Source: Cenococcum geophilum 1.58
Taxonomy: Eukaryota; Ascomycota; Dothideomycetes; Gloniales; Gloniaceae
DNA length: 64,000 bases
Direction: 5' to 3'
NCBI GenBank assembly: GCA_001692895.1
Contig: KV748242.1
Location: 62,001-126,000, forward strand
Below the pieces are notes generated by a model. That model was given only the letters and a program-made list of their open reading frames with translations, did no database searches and was not told the DNA's origin. Below are positions 25,361-36,349 of this stretch, in pieces (within the stretch, counting starts at the first letter, position 1; each line of letters starts with the position of its first letter). A program made the translations under genes and the position numbers.

Positions 25361-28300
25361 GGTACTAGGTTAGGTCTAGGTTATAGCCTTTCTATTAAAT
25401 TTAGTATTTTAGTATTCCCCGTACCAGCTTATAGGCTAGTATTTTATTAACTTCCTATTTATTGTCACTATTAACCCAAATTAGCAGGGGAAGTTTACTC
25501 TTTATTTAGGTAGTGGGTTATTTATAGCTTTTTATAGCTTATTTAGCGAGAAGATAGAGTAAACCTTAATTAACTTTAGGAGCTTTACTTTATATAAGTT
25601 GCCTATTTTCTTAAGGATCTTATATAGTCCTACTATTTAGTAGTCTAGCTTATAGCTAGGCCGTTTAGTCTTTTAATTCCTTATTATAACCTAGACTATA
25701 TTACTAGGGGTAAAGTCGGGCTTATAATAGTGTTTATTTACCTACTGTTTTATTAACCTTTAAGCTTTTTTAAAATTCTTATAGACTACTATCTAGGCTT
25801 CCTCTAAGCCCTTAATGTACTATTAAGCCTCGCTATAGGATAGTTTCTCTTATATAGTCTAGGGTTCTTCTAGCCTTTTTTTAGTTAAAGCTTATATAGG
25901 GTAAGTAACCTATTTCTAGCTAGATAGGGGAAAACCCTAGAGAGTTATAAGGCAGGGTTACTTAGGCGTAGTTTATTAGGAGAAGTATTTTAGACTAGTT
26001 ATTCTAAAAGTAGGTAATAAAGGGCCGTAGTCTCTAGTCTAAGTACTAATTTATAATCTCCGTCTAACTATATATTTAGAGGTAGTACACTATAAAAAGC
26101 TTTAGCTTAATACCTAAAATCCGGGTAAGTTTATTTTGGAAAGCTAATATAAACTACGGCCTATAGTTAGATATAATAATATCTAGTAGTCCGTAAATTT
26201 AGTAGATATAATAGATATATAGTTAGGCCATCTTCTTAATATTAATACTCTTATAATAAGGGATTAATAAGAGGCGCATACCGAAGCGGTTAATTATAAC
26301 TATAACTATATTATATCCATTACGGTTTATAAGTGGTTTATAAAAGTCTATAGAGATATACTACTAAGGGCGCTCTAGTATTAGGAGTAGTTTAAGTAGT
26401 CCTAGTGTTTTATCTTATAGGGTCGTAGCTTTTTAGTAGTTATTGCAGTTATATACGTATTGGTTAATATATAGAGATATCCTAGGCTAGTAGTAGCGGC
26501 TGCTAATAATTTTATAGGTCTTATTCTTGCTAGGGTATATTATAAAGACTTAGTAATAAGCTTCGCGGATTAACTCTATTTATAGGTTGTCTATATTTAG
26601 TATTATAAGCCGCCCCTAGTATAAAAGTAGTCCTTCTTCTATTTTAAAATCCCGGTTCTCTTTTATAGCTTATATATAGAGGGTCTCTAGGGCGTTAGCC
26701 GTATAGTTTACCGTTAAGATGCGGTTAATAAGTCCTATTAGTTTGTCTAAGTTTTCCTCCATTAATGCTAGCTCGTTTTACTAATAGTCTATCTTTTTAA
26801 GAATTTATAGGTTAAGCTATTTAGAATAGAGAAGCGCACGCGTCTGGTACTAAGCTTTTAGCTTATCCTAGGGTTCCATATCTTACTCCCTTTAGGTTAA
26901 AGTATTAGCCTTAGAGTTTTTCCTACTAAAATAATATATAATTATAAAAAAGAATTAGGAGAGTATTTTAGCCTACTTGGCTTATTAACTAATAAGATAC
27001 TTTATAGTTATAAAGTACTCTAAGCTTTATACGCTACTAGAATAATAAATGGATTATAGCTAGCATTTCTTTAATATATATTTTATAGTTATACTTAGCT
27101 AAAGTTATTGTTTTTAAGAAGGCTATAGGATACTATTTACTGTCTAAATATAGCTATAATAGGATTTTAGCTATAACTCCCTTAGAAGCGTTAGTCTCTA
27201 GTATTAATTTAAGGTCTAGGTTATAGTAATAGAGAATTAGGAAGGAGATAAGCTAATCCTTTAGTTCCTTAAAAGCTTCTATATAGTTATTGTTGTTGTT
27301 TTTTAAAAAAGGCGTATTAATCCGGGTTAGTTGTGTAAGAGGCTTTACTATAACTCTATAGTTATAGATAAAATAATAGTAGAAGTTATAGAAGCTAAGA
27401 AATAACTAGATTCCTTTTACTATATAAGGGGGCTTCTAGTTATAAATTGCTTCAACTTTCTTAGGGTTAGCCTTAATTCCCTTTATATTAATAATAAACC
27501 TAAGGTACTTTATACGTTTTACTCTAAACTTATATTTCTTAATATTAACTAATTGGCCTATATTCCGTAGTCTCTCTAGGACCTTTTTAATATAAACTTA
27601 GTGCTTAAGTTTGTCGTCTATGTATATAAGAATATTATCTAAGTATACTATATAGAATTTGTCAAGGTAGTTAAAAAGGACGTTATTTATATCCCGTTAA
27701 TATATAGCTAGCCTATTTATTAGTTTAAATAAAAGGACTTAATATTTATAGGACCTATAATAGGTATAGAATATTATTAAGTTTTTAGCCATAGGGTCTA
27801 TCTAAATTTAATAAAAAGCTTAATAAATGTTAAGCTTTATAAAGATCTTTGCTTAACTTAGGCGTATAAGAGTCTCATTAATTAACGGGATAGGATACTA
27901 GTTTTTTTAAGTAATAGTATTTAGCTTTTAATAGTTAATATAAAAATAAAGGCCACTATTAGTCTTTTTTATAAATAGAATAGGGGAAGTAAAAGGGGCT
28001 TAGCTTAGCTCGATAAATCCTTTATCAAGATTATTAATTAGGTATTACTTTATCGCTCTTAGTTTATTTATAGTTTATTAGTAAAGGAGGCTATAGCCTA
28101 GGGAGTTATTCGCCTCTAATTGGATTCTATAGTTATAGGTTTAGTAAGGGGGTAGCTAGTTAAAGGCCGCCTTTAAGTATATGTCCTTATATCCTAAATA
28201 GATGGTAGGGAAAAGGCACTTAACTAACTCCTTATTAGTCTCCTTAAATAGCCCTTTTTCCTTTTTATTAAGGATTTAGTTAATTTTATATAGGCTAGTT

Positions 28301-31016
28301 ATAAAGACCTTGTTATTCTTTTAGTATATATTAAAGTAGAAATCTATAGCGCTAATTATAGTAATATCTACTATAGGGGAGTCGCGTGGTTTTAGGGAGA
28401 TATATACCCTTAGGGATTTCTAGGGTATTAATTATATTATCCTTCCTTTTAGCTCCTATTATATCTTTCTAAGGCTATCCCTTATATCTTATTAATGGGT
28501 CCTTTTCTATATTAGTCGGATCTCCGTAATTAAGAGGTTTTCTATATTACTATTCGTCCTACTTCTATAAGTAAAGTCCTCTTTAACTATAGCGCTTTAA
28601 GAAAGTATCTTTATTAGTATATAGGAGTTCCGTCCAGCCTTTTAACGGGCGTCTTTTTAGGTAAAGGCTAAGTTACAGTCCTTAATATCTTGCTAGTAGG
28701 TAGGGTCGGCCTTCGCGGCTAGTGTCTTATAGTTAGTTTAGATTTCTCCAATAAAGGAAGGCAAATTTAGTCTATCCTTTAGCTAGATAAACCGCCTTTA
28801 TTATATATTTAGCCAAATATTAAAATAGGATATCTATTTTCGGCTAAGAATTATATTATAAGACCCTAGGTCTAAAATGTAAAAGGGAAAACTAAATTAG
28901 CGTTATTTATTAAGAGATATATATAACTTTAAGACATAGGTAACCGGCCTACTGGCTTAACTACTATAGCCTTTTACTAGAATAGAATTTTTAAGTTAGG
29001 CGGCTTTTACGTTTAAAAACTTAGTAATATTAATTATATAGGTAGTGTTTATAAAGGTAAAGCTATTTACTCTAGGGTTAATAAGGGTAGTAGTATTAAC
29101 TCTATATCTATTCCGAGATACTATATATAGGGTTATAAAGTATTTGCTACCTATTAGCTAACTTAGGTTAATCTTTTTTTAGATTAATAGAGTACCTTAG
29201 AGGGGAGTCTTCCTTCAGGGTTCTTCTTTTTCTAACTTGTTAGATATTTCTTCTTCCTTTATTTCCTTAATATTACCTATAACCTTTAGTTCTAGGAAAG
29301 ACGAGGCAAAGTGCTTATTTTTTCTATAGTTGTAGTATGTAACTATAGTAGGGTCAATTAGGGTATTTTAGTAAGTACTAGTTAAGGATATAATACGCGG
29401 CGGGTTAGGTAAGGATTATGGGTTTATAGTTATAACTGCTTTTAGTATAACGTTTTAGCTACCCAGTCGAGCCAGCTACCTAGTTAAGCCACCCCTTAAG
29501 TAGAGCTCTTATATGCACGGACTCTTATCCAAATTTGTTAATTTTATTAATAATATTATATAAAAAGATCGTCCTACGTTAGTAGTTCCTTCTATATCTT
29601 CTTTATAAAGCCTATAACACCTTATAGAGCCTTATAGCGTTCCTTTTAAGCAGCCTCTACCTGCTCCTCTTACTCCCGCTCCTAGTTCTTTTATAAAGCC
29701 TCCTTTACTAATAGAACTCGTGCCTTGCTATATAACGTCTTACCCTTTTCTTAACGTTGCCTCTTCTGCTTTTTAATAAGCTCTATATTTATACACTAAA
29801 GTACAACTTTATTAGCAAGAGTTCTTAAGGTAATTTGCTATAGATTAAGCAAAGCTTTAGAATATAGGGGTATAGCACCTAATATAACCAAATTAGTAAT
29901 TTTATTAATTTTATCCCCAATAGAAGGTAACTTTTAAAGGTAGGGTTTATTCTATTAAATAGTAGTTAGGGGTTAAAAAGCTTAACAAACTTTAATTGCT
30001 TTATTATTATATCCATACTCCCTAGTATATTATATTTAGTAGAGTAAATAGGTTAGCTAGGGCTTTAGAAAAGAAAAGCTAGGCTATTTTATAGGGCTAT
30101 AAGGCTTTCTAGGACCTCTTATAGGGTCTCCTATATATTTTTTTGCTTTAAAATAATTGGCTTTTTAACTATCTGCTAGGGCGTAAATCTGCTTACGTAC
30201 GTCTATAGCGTTATTATTATCTTTAATTTCTAATCCTAGCTAGATCTTAAGTTCCTCTTAAGTAGAGGTAGTTCTCTTAAATAAGCTTACTTTAGATGCT
30301 ATTATTGGCTTCCTAGGGTTTATTAGAATTATAATATTTAGTTTTAATTCTAGAGTTCTTTTAGGGATATAGGTTAAGTAGAGTCTAGCCTATAAAATAA
30401 AATATTATTAGGGCCTTCCTAAGCAGTATAAGGTAAGTAACTTTTAGTGTCTAAGTATAACGCGTTAACGCGTTATTGCAGATAACGGTCTTTTTAGGGT
30501 AGGATATTTTTAAGGCCTTTCTAGGTAATATAGGGGTGAGCTATTACGGGACTCCCGTTCTATTCGCTACGCCGTACGCGTAGCTAGTATTATAGGATTC
30601 TCTTCTTTATTTGTTTATCTGCATTATTTAGCGGATAGTTTATCCGCCCTATTACCCCTATATAGATTTAGCCAAAGCTACATTTCTGTTAAGCTTTCTA
30701 GCAATCCTCTTAAGTCTCTACAACAGCTGTATATAGCTATTAATTCTTTAAATCTAATGCTTTTTTATCTAGCGTTTGTATATAATACTTCGTTATTATA
30801 ATATAAGCTTAGTATAATGTCACGGCTTAAATAAATGCCTTTAAATTAAAGCTTAAATAAATGCTATATTACTAAAATACTAAGCTAGGAGAAGGAAAAG
30901 GAGTCGCTAGGACTAATATAAATAAATATATAGGACAACCGCTAAGGTGCTAGTAGTAAGCGAGCTAATAGTAGGGTAGGTAGAATTTAGCAGGTGACGC
31001 GCCTAGCGCCGTTACA
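25361..31016 (-). mobile_element. Gypsy chromovirus fossil (element B)
   Basis: Minus-strand Gypsy element. From high to low coordinates: 5' LTR (30818-31016), gag (about 29470-30800), zinc-knuckle end and protease (about 28900-29470), reverse transcriptase and RNase H (about 26950-28450), integrase and the start of the chromodomain (25361-26900). It is collinear, in inverted orientation, with element C at 39204-45389, so it belongs to the same family. Its 3' end and 3' LTR are missing where element A joins. Broken throughout. Confidence 0.8.
30818..31016 (-). repeat. 5' LTR of element B (199 bp)
   Basis: Reads TGTCACGGC...CGCCGTTACA on the plus strand, that is, the reverse of the element C LTR (TGTAAYGGCG...). 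It is strongly altered in a RIP-like way. Confidence 0.8.
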
Positions 31017-31235
31017 CTAATTAAGAAAGTGTAAGAACTTTTGTTAAGGACCTTTATAGAGCAGGATTATTACCACTAATAGCGCGCTTTAAGTAGATTA
31101 ATCGCATATAGTAAGTACGGAGCTTCTCCTACCGTTTTAAGAAGCTATATATCCATTTAATACTAAGTAATATAACTTAGGTGTAAGAAAGCTTAGAGTT
31201 TTCGCGTTGGAGAATAAGTGTCGTAATCGTCCCGG

Positions 31236-31534
31236 GTAATAGGGTTATGACGGTCGGTATGGTTATAACAGTCGGCTACTACCGCCTTCCTAATTAGGCT
31301 TACTGCTCCCACCCCTACAATATTATTAAATTTTATTAGAAATTGCAGAGATACCTACAACAGAGGTATATGGCGAATTTAAAATCTCGCAGCACTCGCC
31401 AATGGGGGGTTGAAGCTGGTTATGTAATGCACTATAACACTTATTAAAGGGGGCAGTATTTTAATATTCTAAAATATTCTCGCAATAAGCCTAATTAGAA
31501 AGGCGATAGTAGCCAACCGTTATAACCCTATTAC
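31236..31534. mobile_element. MITE-like inverted-repeat element (299 bp)
   Basis: Begins GTAATAGGGTTAT and ends ATAACCCTATTAC. The two end regions (about 31236-31307 and 31480-31534) are imperfect inverted repeats sharing the motifs TTATAACMGTYGGCTACTA, CGCCTTYCTAATTAGGCTTA and the terminal 13 bp. It has no coding potential. A related right end recurs at 46241-46316. Read as a nonautonomous DNA element. Confidence 0.6.
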
Positions 31535-31603
31535 TTACGTTATAGTATTAGTATAGAAACCTAGCTTTAGTAAGATAAATATTATTAGTAGGGGGTTACC
31601 TCA

Positions 31604-31775
31604 GAAGCTCAGACCAAGAAATCGATTGCGGATATTGGAATATCCGCACCGTCCGCTAAGCTGATTTAGGACGGTAATCGTTTTCTTGGTCTAAGGGACT
31701 TTGGCGAGATTTATAAAAAACCTAAACACCATTTATATAAGAAGACCTTATTAACTTTAACGAAATTGATCTACC
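31604..31775 (+). repeat. Left hairpin-bearing end of the helicase unit
   Basis: Contains a foldback whose arms are AGACCAAGAAATCGATT and AATCGTTTTCTTGGTCT (about 31611-31627 and 31676-31692) around GCGGATATTGGAATATCCGC, followed by about 80 bp ending TTAACTTTAACGAAATT (31751-31767). The same order of motifs occurs in reverse at 45620-45793, so the two segments could be the terminal inverted repeats of one large element. A partial third copy lies at about 33040-33257. Confidence 0.55.
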
Positions 31776-31984
31776 CTCCCACAATACTTATTAATATAAA
31801 AATTACACTAAATTATAGAGAAAAGCCTACTCTATAAAGCTATGAGATCCTCAGCTCCTTATACCCGCGCGACAGTAAGAGGAAGTCGTCGCCGTAGAAG
31901 CCCCAATTCTACCTCTGCACCGCCGAGCCGCGCAGTAAACACTAACGCTAAACGCTTACACCTACGCCGGCAGCCCTCTATATA

Positions 31985-32690
31985 GAGCTATGGAGCTTTG
32001 CAAGAGCTCTGCGGAACAAAGCTTAGGGGGAGACCTGCACAGAGCTCTGTATGGAGCTCTACCGAAGCTCTGCAAAAGCTCTACACGAAGCTCCGCTTAA
32101 AGCTCCGCACAAAGCTCTGCTCGAAGCTCTACTCAAAGCCCTATTATCGATTCCCATTACTAAATACTAACTAAGTGGCGTTGTCGACAGTGGCAATTAC
32201 AAGTCGTAGTCGTCAGCTCTATCGTCAGCATCGTTATCAGCGTTTCGCCACCTATATAAAGCTCCAAAGCTCTATTAATACGCAGCACTAATATACCAGG
32301 AAGGTTCTACAAACGCCAGTACAAACGCCCGTACAAACACCCATACAATTAATCGATCAATTGCCCATACAATCGCTTCTACAAACGTCTCTGCAATTGA
32401 TCGCCCGTACAAACGTCTACACGTCTACACATCTACACGTCTGCACGCCTGCACGTGGCTCTGCATAAAGCTCTACACGAAGCTCTGCACGAAGCTCTAC
32501 ACGAAGCTCTGTATAAAGATCTGCATTAAGCTCTACACAAAGCTCTACACGAAGCTCTGTAAAAGCTCTACTTAAAGCTCTGCTTAAAGCTCTATATAAA
32601 GCTCTGCATAAAGCTCTGCACGAAGCTCTACATAAAGCTCTACACGAATCTCTACTAAGGCTCTATATAAGGCTCTGCCCAAAGCTTACC
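31985..32690 (+). repeat. 12-bp minisatellite (AAGCTCTRYAYR) in two blocks
   Basis: Two blocks (about 31985-32143 and 32455-32690) are built from variants of AAGCTCTGCACG / AAGCTCTACATA with a 12-bp period. Between them (about 32290-32455) are other short repeats with ACAAACGCCC-like and TCTACACG units. Units diverge by transitions, but the array is still obvious. It lies just inside the left end of the helicase unit. No gene is seen here. Confidence 0.8.
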
Positions 32691-33039
32691 CCATAGTAGT
32701 AGCTCTGGGTTAAGGGAGGATATTTTTAAGGAAGGACCTAACTATAGCACCTACTAGGTGTTGCAATAGCTTTAAGTAGTAGATACCTATATATCTATAT
32801 AGTTTTATCTTTATTAGCAGACTATTTAATAAGATATAATATATGCTTAAGCTTTTAATAACGCGTTTTTTAACTTTAACGAAATTAATATTAGGACTAA
32901 GTGGTAGCTATATAATAAAATTTATACTATTTAGAAGCCCTAAGTCTTAAAAAAAATGTGACTATAGGGTTTAATAATAACGCGTTATATGAATAAATAA
33001 ATTAGATATCCGCAATCTCCGTTTTACAGATTTTGCTTA

Positions 33040-33257
33040 GGATTTTAACAAATCTCGCCAAACCCTCTTAGACTTAATTTTGCAATTCGGAAGACGGCGT
33101 AGGTTATTCCAATACTAGCTAAAAAATCGCGTCTAAGCTCGCTAAGGTAAAGTAGGGGCATCCACTTGTCTTAGCATGCTTAGACTATATAGGACGCCGG
33201 ATAAATCCGGCCCGATGGCACTAAACCAGTTTAGGCCATCTGTCCCTATGTGGTCTG
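33040..33257 (-). repeat. Third copy of the hairpin-end module
   Basis: Read on the minus strand, it starts CTCAGACCACAT near 33257 and later has AAGTCTAAGAGGGTTTGGCG followed by AGATTTGTTAAAATCCT, matching the 31681-31730 segment of the left end. It also shares a TAGCATGCT-centred motif (near 33170-33180) with the flank of the right end. The flanking 32691-33039 and 33258-33655 are AT-rich with nothing else recognisable. Confidence 0.45.
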
Positions 33258-33655
33258 AGATACTTTAGCTAACGTTTATAAAGCACGTCGCGATATCCGC
33301 ATAGCTAATATTACGGATATTCACTTCTTATTCTTATAACAAGTTTAGGCAGCTTAAAAAATCTATTAATTATACACTAGGCTCCGGCAAATTAAATAGT
33401 CTATATAAGAAGTCTCCCCGCCTTCCTATTCCTAATATTAATTTCAAAATAGCCATAACGCGGTTTGCTAAAGTAAATAATTAGTAATATCCGTACCAAC
33501 AACGCGTTAATCTTAACCACCTACTCTCTATCCATTATATCTATAATTTAATAATTAAAACCTATTAAGATCTATCTATTATAACGTATTTAAGTCCTCC
33601 CTACCTTTATCTAACCCTCTATTCTCCCTCTACTACTTTTAAGCGCTATTTACTA

Positions 33656-36200
33656 ATGCCTCTATTAAAGCGAATAAGGTAAAGAGGTCGTAAATTATAA
33701 GCTAGTTAAGCAGATTAATAAGCTAGCAGTACGTAATAGGCTAGGGATTATATTAAAATAGATCCCTAGCGGTCTCTACGGCTATATAGCCTATAGAGGG
33801 AGCTACCCTAGCTTATAAGCAGCTTTTATAAACTTTAAATAAGTAAGCTAGATAAAGCTATTGCGGAGATATATCTATACCGCGGTCATACGGAGCAGCT
33901 CAAGGCCCTAAGGGTGCTGATATTTAAGCAGTGAGATCTTATACTTGTGGCAAAGACGTCTTTTAGTAAGAGTATAATAATGCAAGCACTACTATGTCTT
34001 ATACCTAATATAGTTATTATTATTGTTCTTTCACTTAACACAATTAGGTTAGAGCAAGTAAAAAAGATTGCAAAGCTACCTTATATTTAACCTATTTATA
34101 TATAGGAGAAAACAATATCCGCTAAGCTAATTAAGGATATCCGCACGGGCAGCTATATATATATCCTTATCTCCCTAAAGCTTTTAGTTAGTAACAAGCT
34201 ATATAAGGTTTTAATAGACCCGATATTTCGTTTCTATATTACCCTTATAATAGTTAATAAAGTACACCTACTTACTAATTAGGGAGAGACCTTCCGTATA
34301 GCGTACACACAACTCTTTAAAGTACGTTTAGTCTTAGTTAATAAGCCTTAGTTTATATATACCGCAACACTAAACCTATCTACGTTTTGGACTGTATATA
34401 AGCTAGCTGGGTTTAAACCTAATATACAAGTTATTAAAACCCCAATTAATCTGCTAGAGCTAAAGATTATATAGAGGGTCATAACCGCGCTAGAGAAGAA
34501 GGACTTTTAAGCTCTTTACTTTACTATTACTGCTACTCTAGTATATTTATATACTGCTAGTAATAGTAACTAAGGAGAAGGCGAGCAATTAAGAAGCCGC
34601 TTAATATCCGCATAGTAAATATACCGCTAACAGTTTGATTAACTTTAGCTAATTCTAAAGATAATTATCTTCTTTAATTCTAAGGAGTGGATAGCTGCCT
34701 ATCGTAATACTATTCGCAACTAGTTAATCTATCGCGGCTATAATGCTGCTGTTACTAGAGAAGCGGTATAGAGCTACCATGTAACGCTTGCGGATATTAA
34801 TAAAGACCGCTTATACGCCGAATACGCGCGCCCAACGTCTTAAATTCGAATTTTTGTTACATTAAATGCAGTAGCACATAGTATAGATATCCTAGATATC
34901 TACCGTTCAATCTAATATAGAATGCCTCGCCATAAATCCTATAATATACTAGCACAGCAGTTTAGCCAGGCAGGCCGAGGAGAAGGCCTTTTAGGCGAAG
35001 CAATCTTTATAGTTAAGAGCCGCTGGCGGGGTTCTTACGATAAATTAAGCGGTTTTAAGCATACATAACCTTAGTATATAGGCGATCTTCGCGCAAGCGT
35101 GCTACGTAATAATATCCGCGGGCGACAAAACGTAAAAACTGCGGATATTGCGGGCGATGCTTTATCTATAGCGTCAGTCAGTACTAAGCAGTTAGTAGAT
35201 ATAAGAAGCGGGTATAAGTTAAGCCCTAGTAGTTCTATAGTACGCCTACCTAAAGAGCTTATTATACTAACCCTACGCCCAAAGAAGCGGTTAACTAATG
35301 CGCAGTTGCGTAGTAAACTGCCGTTCACCTTATAGCGGCTAATTAATAAGGATTAGGTATACTTACGAGCAATATAATTTACACACTATAAAGACCTATA
35401 GTCTACTGTTAGTAAAGACTTATATTACAGTAACTGCAACCTAGTAATATTTATAGATTGCGAGTATAATATCTATATTAGCTATAATGCGGATATTATA
35501 AAAACCCGTTAGGAGCCTATATTAAGTAATATATAAAAGTAGTTTACGTAATAGGCGGAGGCTAGGTATTAGGATACATTATAAACGCTTATAGTTAATT
35601 ATATTATACTAGATAAGCAGCTTTATCGCTTCTATAATATAGGGTAGGTTCTAGATATGGCATTATTAAGGTAAGTAATGCCTAAGTGGGATCCTAATAT
35701 CCTTAGTAAGGAGCTTCCGTCCCTTATTAAGCTTTTAGTAGATAAAAAATAAAAGCAAAAACAAAAAGAAATAGGGCAACTCTTAGGTTCTTCTAGGTTA
35801 ATTATATAAATATTAGAGCGGTTTTCCTAAGCGTTAGAGCAGTACGCTGTTATAAATAAGCGCTTATTATAGGCTCTTATACGGGCTTCGCAGGTTTTAA
35901 ATANNAGATTTAAAATATNAGCNCCATAGNAATTAGCGCCTNNCTATNGCGCTAATATATTATAGGCTAGTTAATAGTTAGCTATAGACCTCTTGCTAAT
36001 AACTTAGGAAGAGGATATACCTATACCTTCGCTAACTCTTAGGTCTCCAGCTCCTACTCCTCTATTATTACTCTTATACCAGCCGTTAGATACATCTATA
36101 CCGCTAGCAACCCGCTAGTTAGATATGTCTTTATTAGTACTATAAAGGCAGTTAGCGTAATTAAATAGAGGTAAATATATGCGAAGAGCACTATAGAAAA
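33656..36200 (+). pseudogene. RecQ-type DNA helicase remnant
   Basis: Plus-strand remnant of an SF2 helicase of the RecQ type. In order: a degenerate Walker A region (S-K-S-I-I-M-Q-A, about 33955-33985) followed by L-I-P-N-x-V-I-I-I-V-L-S; a motif II region (V-N-K-V-H-L-L-T-N-x-G-E-T-F-R near 34250-34300), comparable to the D-E-A-H...W-G...F-R of RecQ proteins; and a motif VI region (Q-x-F-S-Q-A-G-R-G-E-G near 34950-34990). A 78-codon stretch is still open at 35099-35335. It is interrupted by many stops and is not functional. Similar helicases are known from fungal subtelomeres (telomere-linked helicases), but here it lies inside a hairpin-ended unit. Ends are approximate, and undetermined bases occur at about 35904-35947. 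Confidence 0.62.
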
Positions 36201-36349
36201 TTAACGGCAATGCTAATTAGTATATAGTGGGCTAATATTAGGCGAGGTTAGTTAATATTAGGCGGGGTTAGCTAATACTAGGTAAGTTTACCTTATATCC
36301 GCTAAGCGGATATTATAACCATAGTAGCTAATATCTATTAGGATAACGC

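Noticed and set aside
31236-31534. CRISPR-like or riboswitch-like structure
   Set aside because: The inverted repeats are those of a transposon-like element, and the window is eukaryotic.
35071-35328. 85-codon minus-strand open frame
   Set aside because: It overlaps the plus-strand open stretch of the RecQ remnant in antisense. The plus strand fits the helicase order.
33656-36200. Helitron origin of the helicase
   Set aside because: Helitron helicases are of the Pif1 type with a Rep domain. The motifs seen here fit RecQ, and no Rep motif was found.
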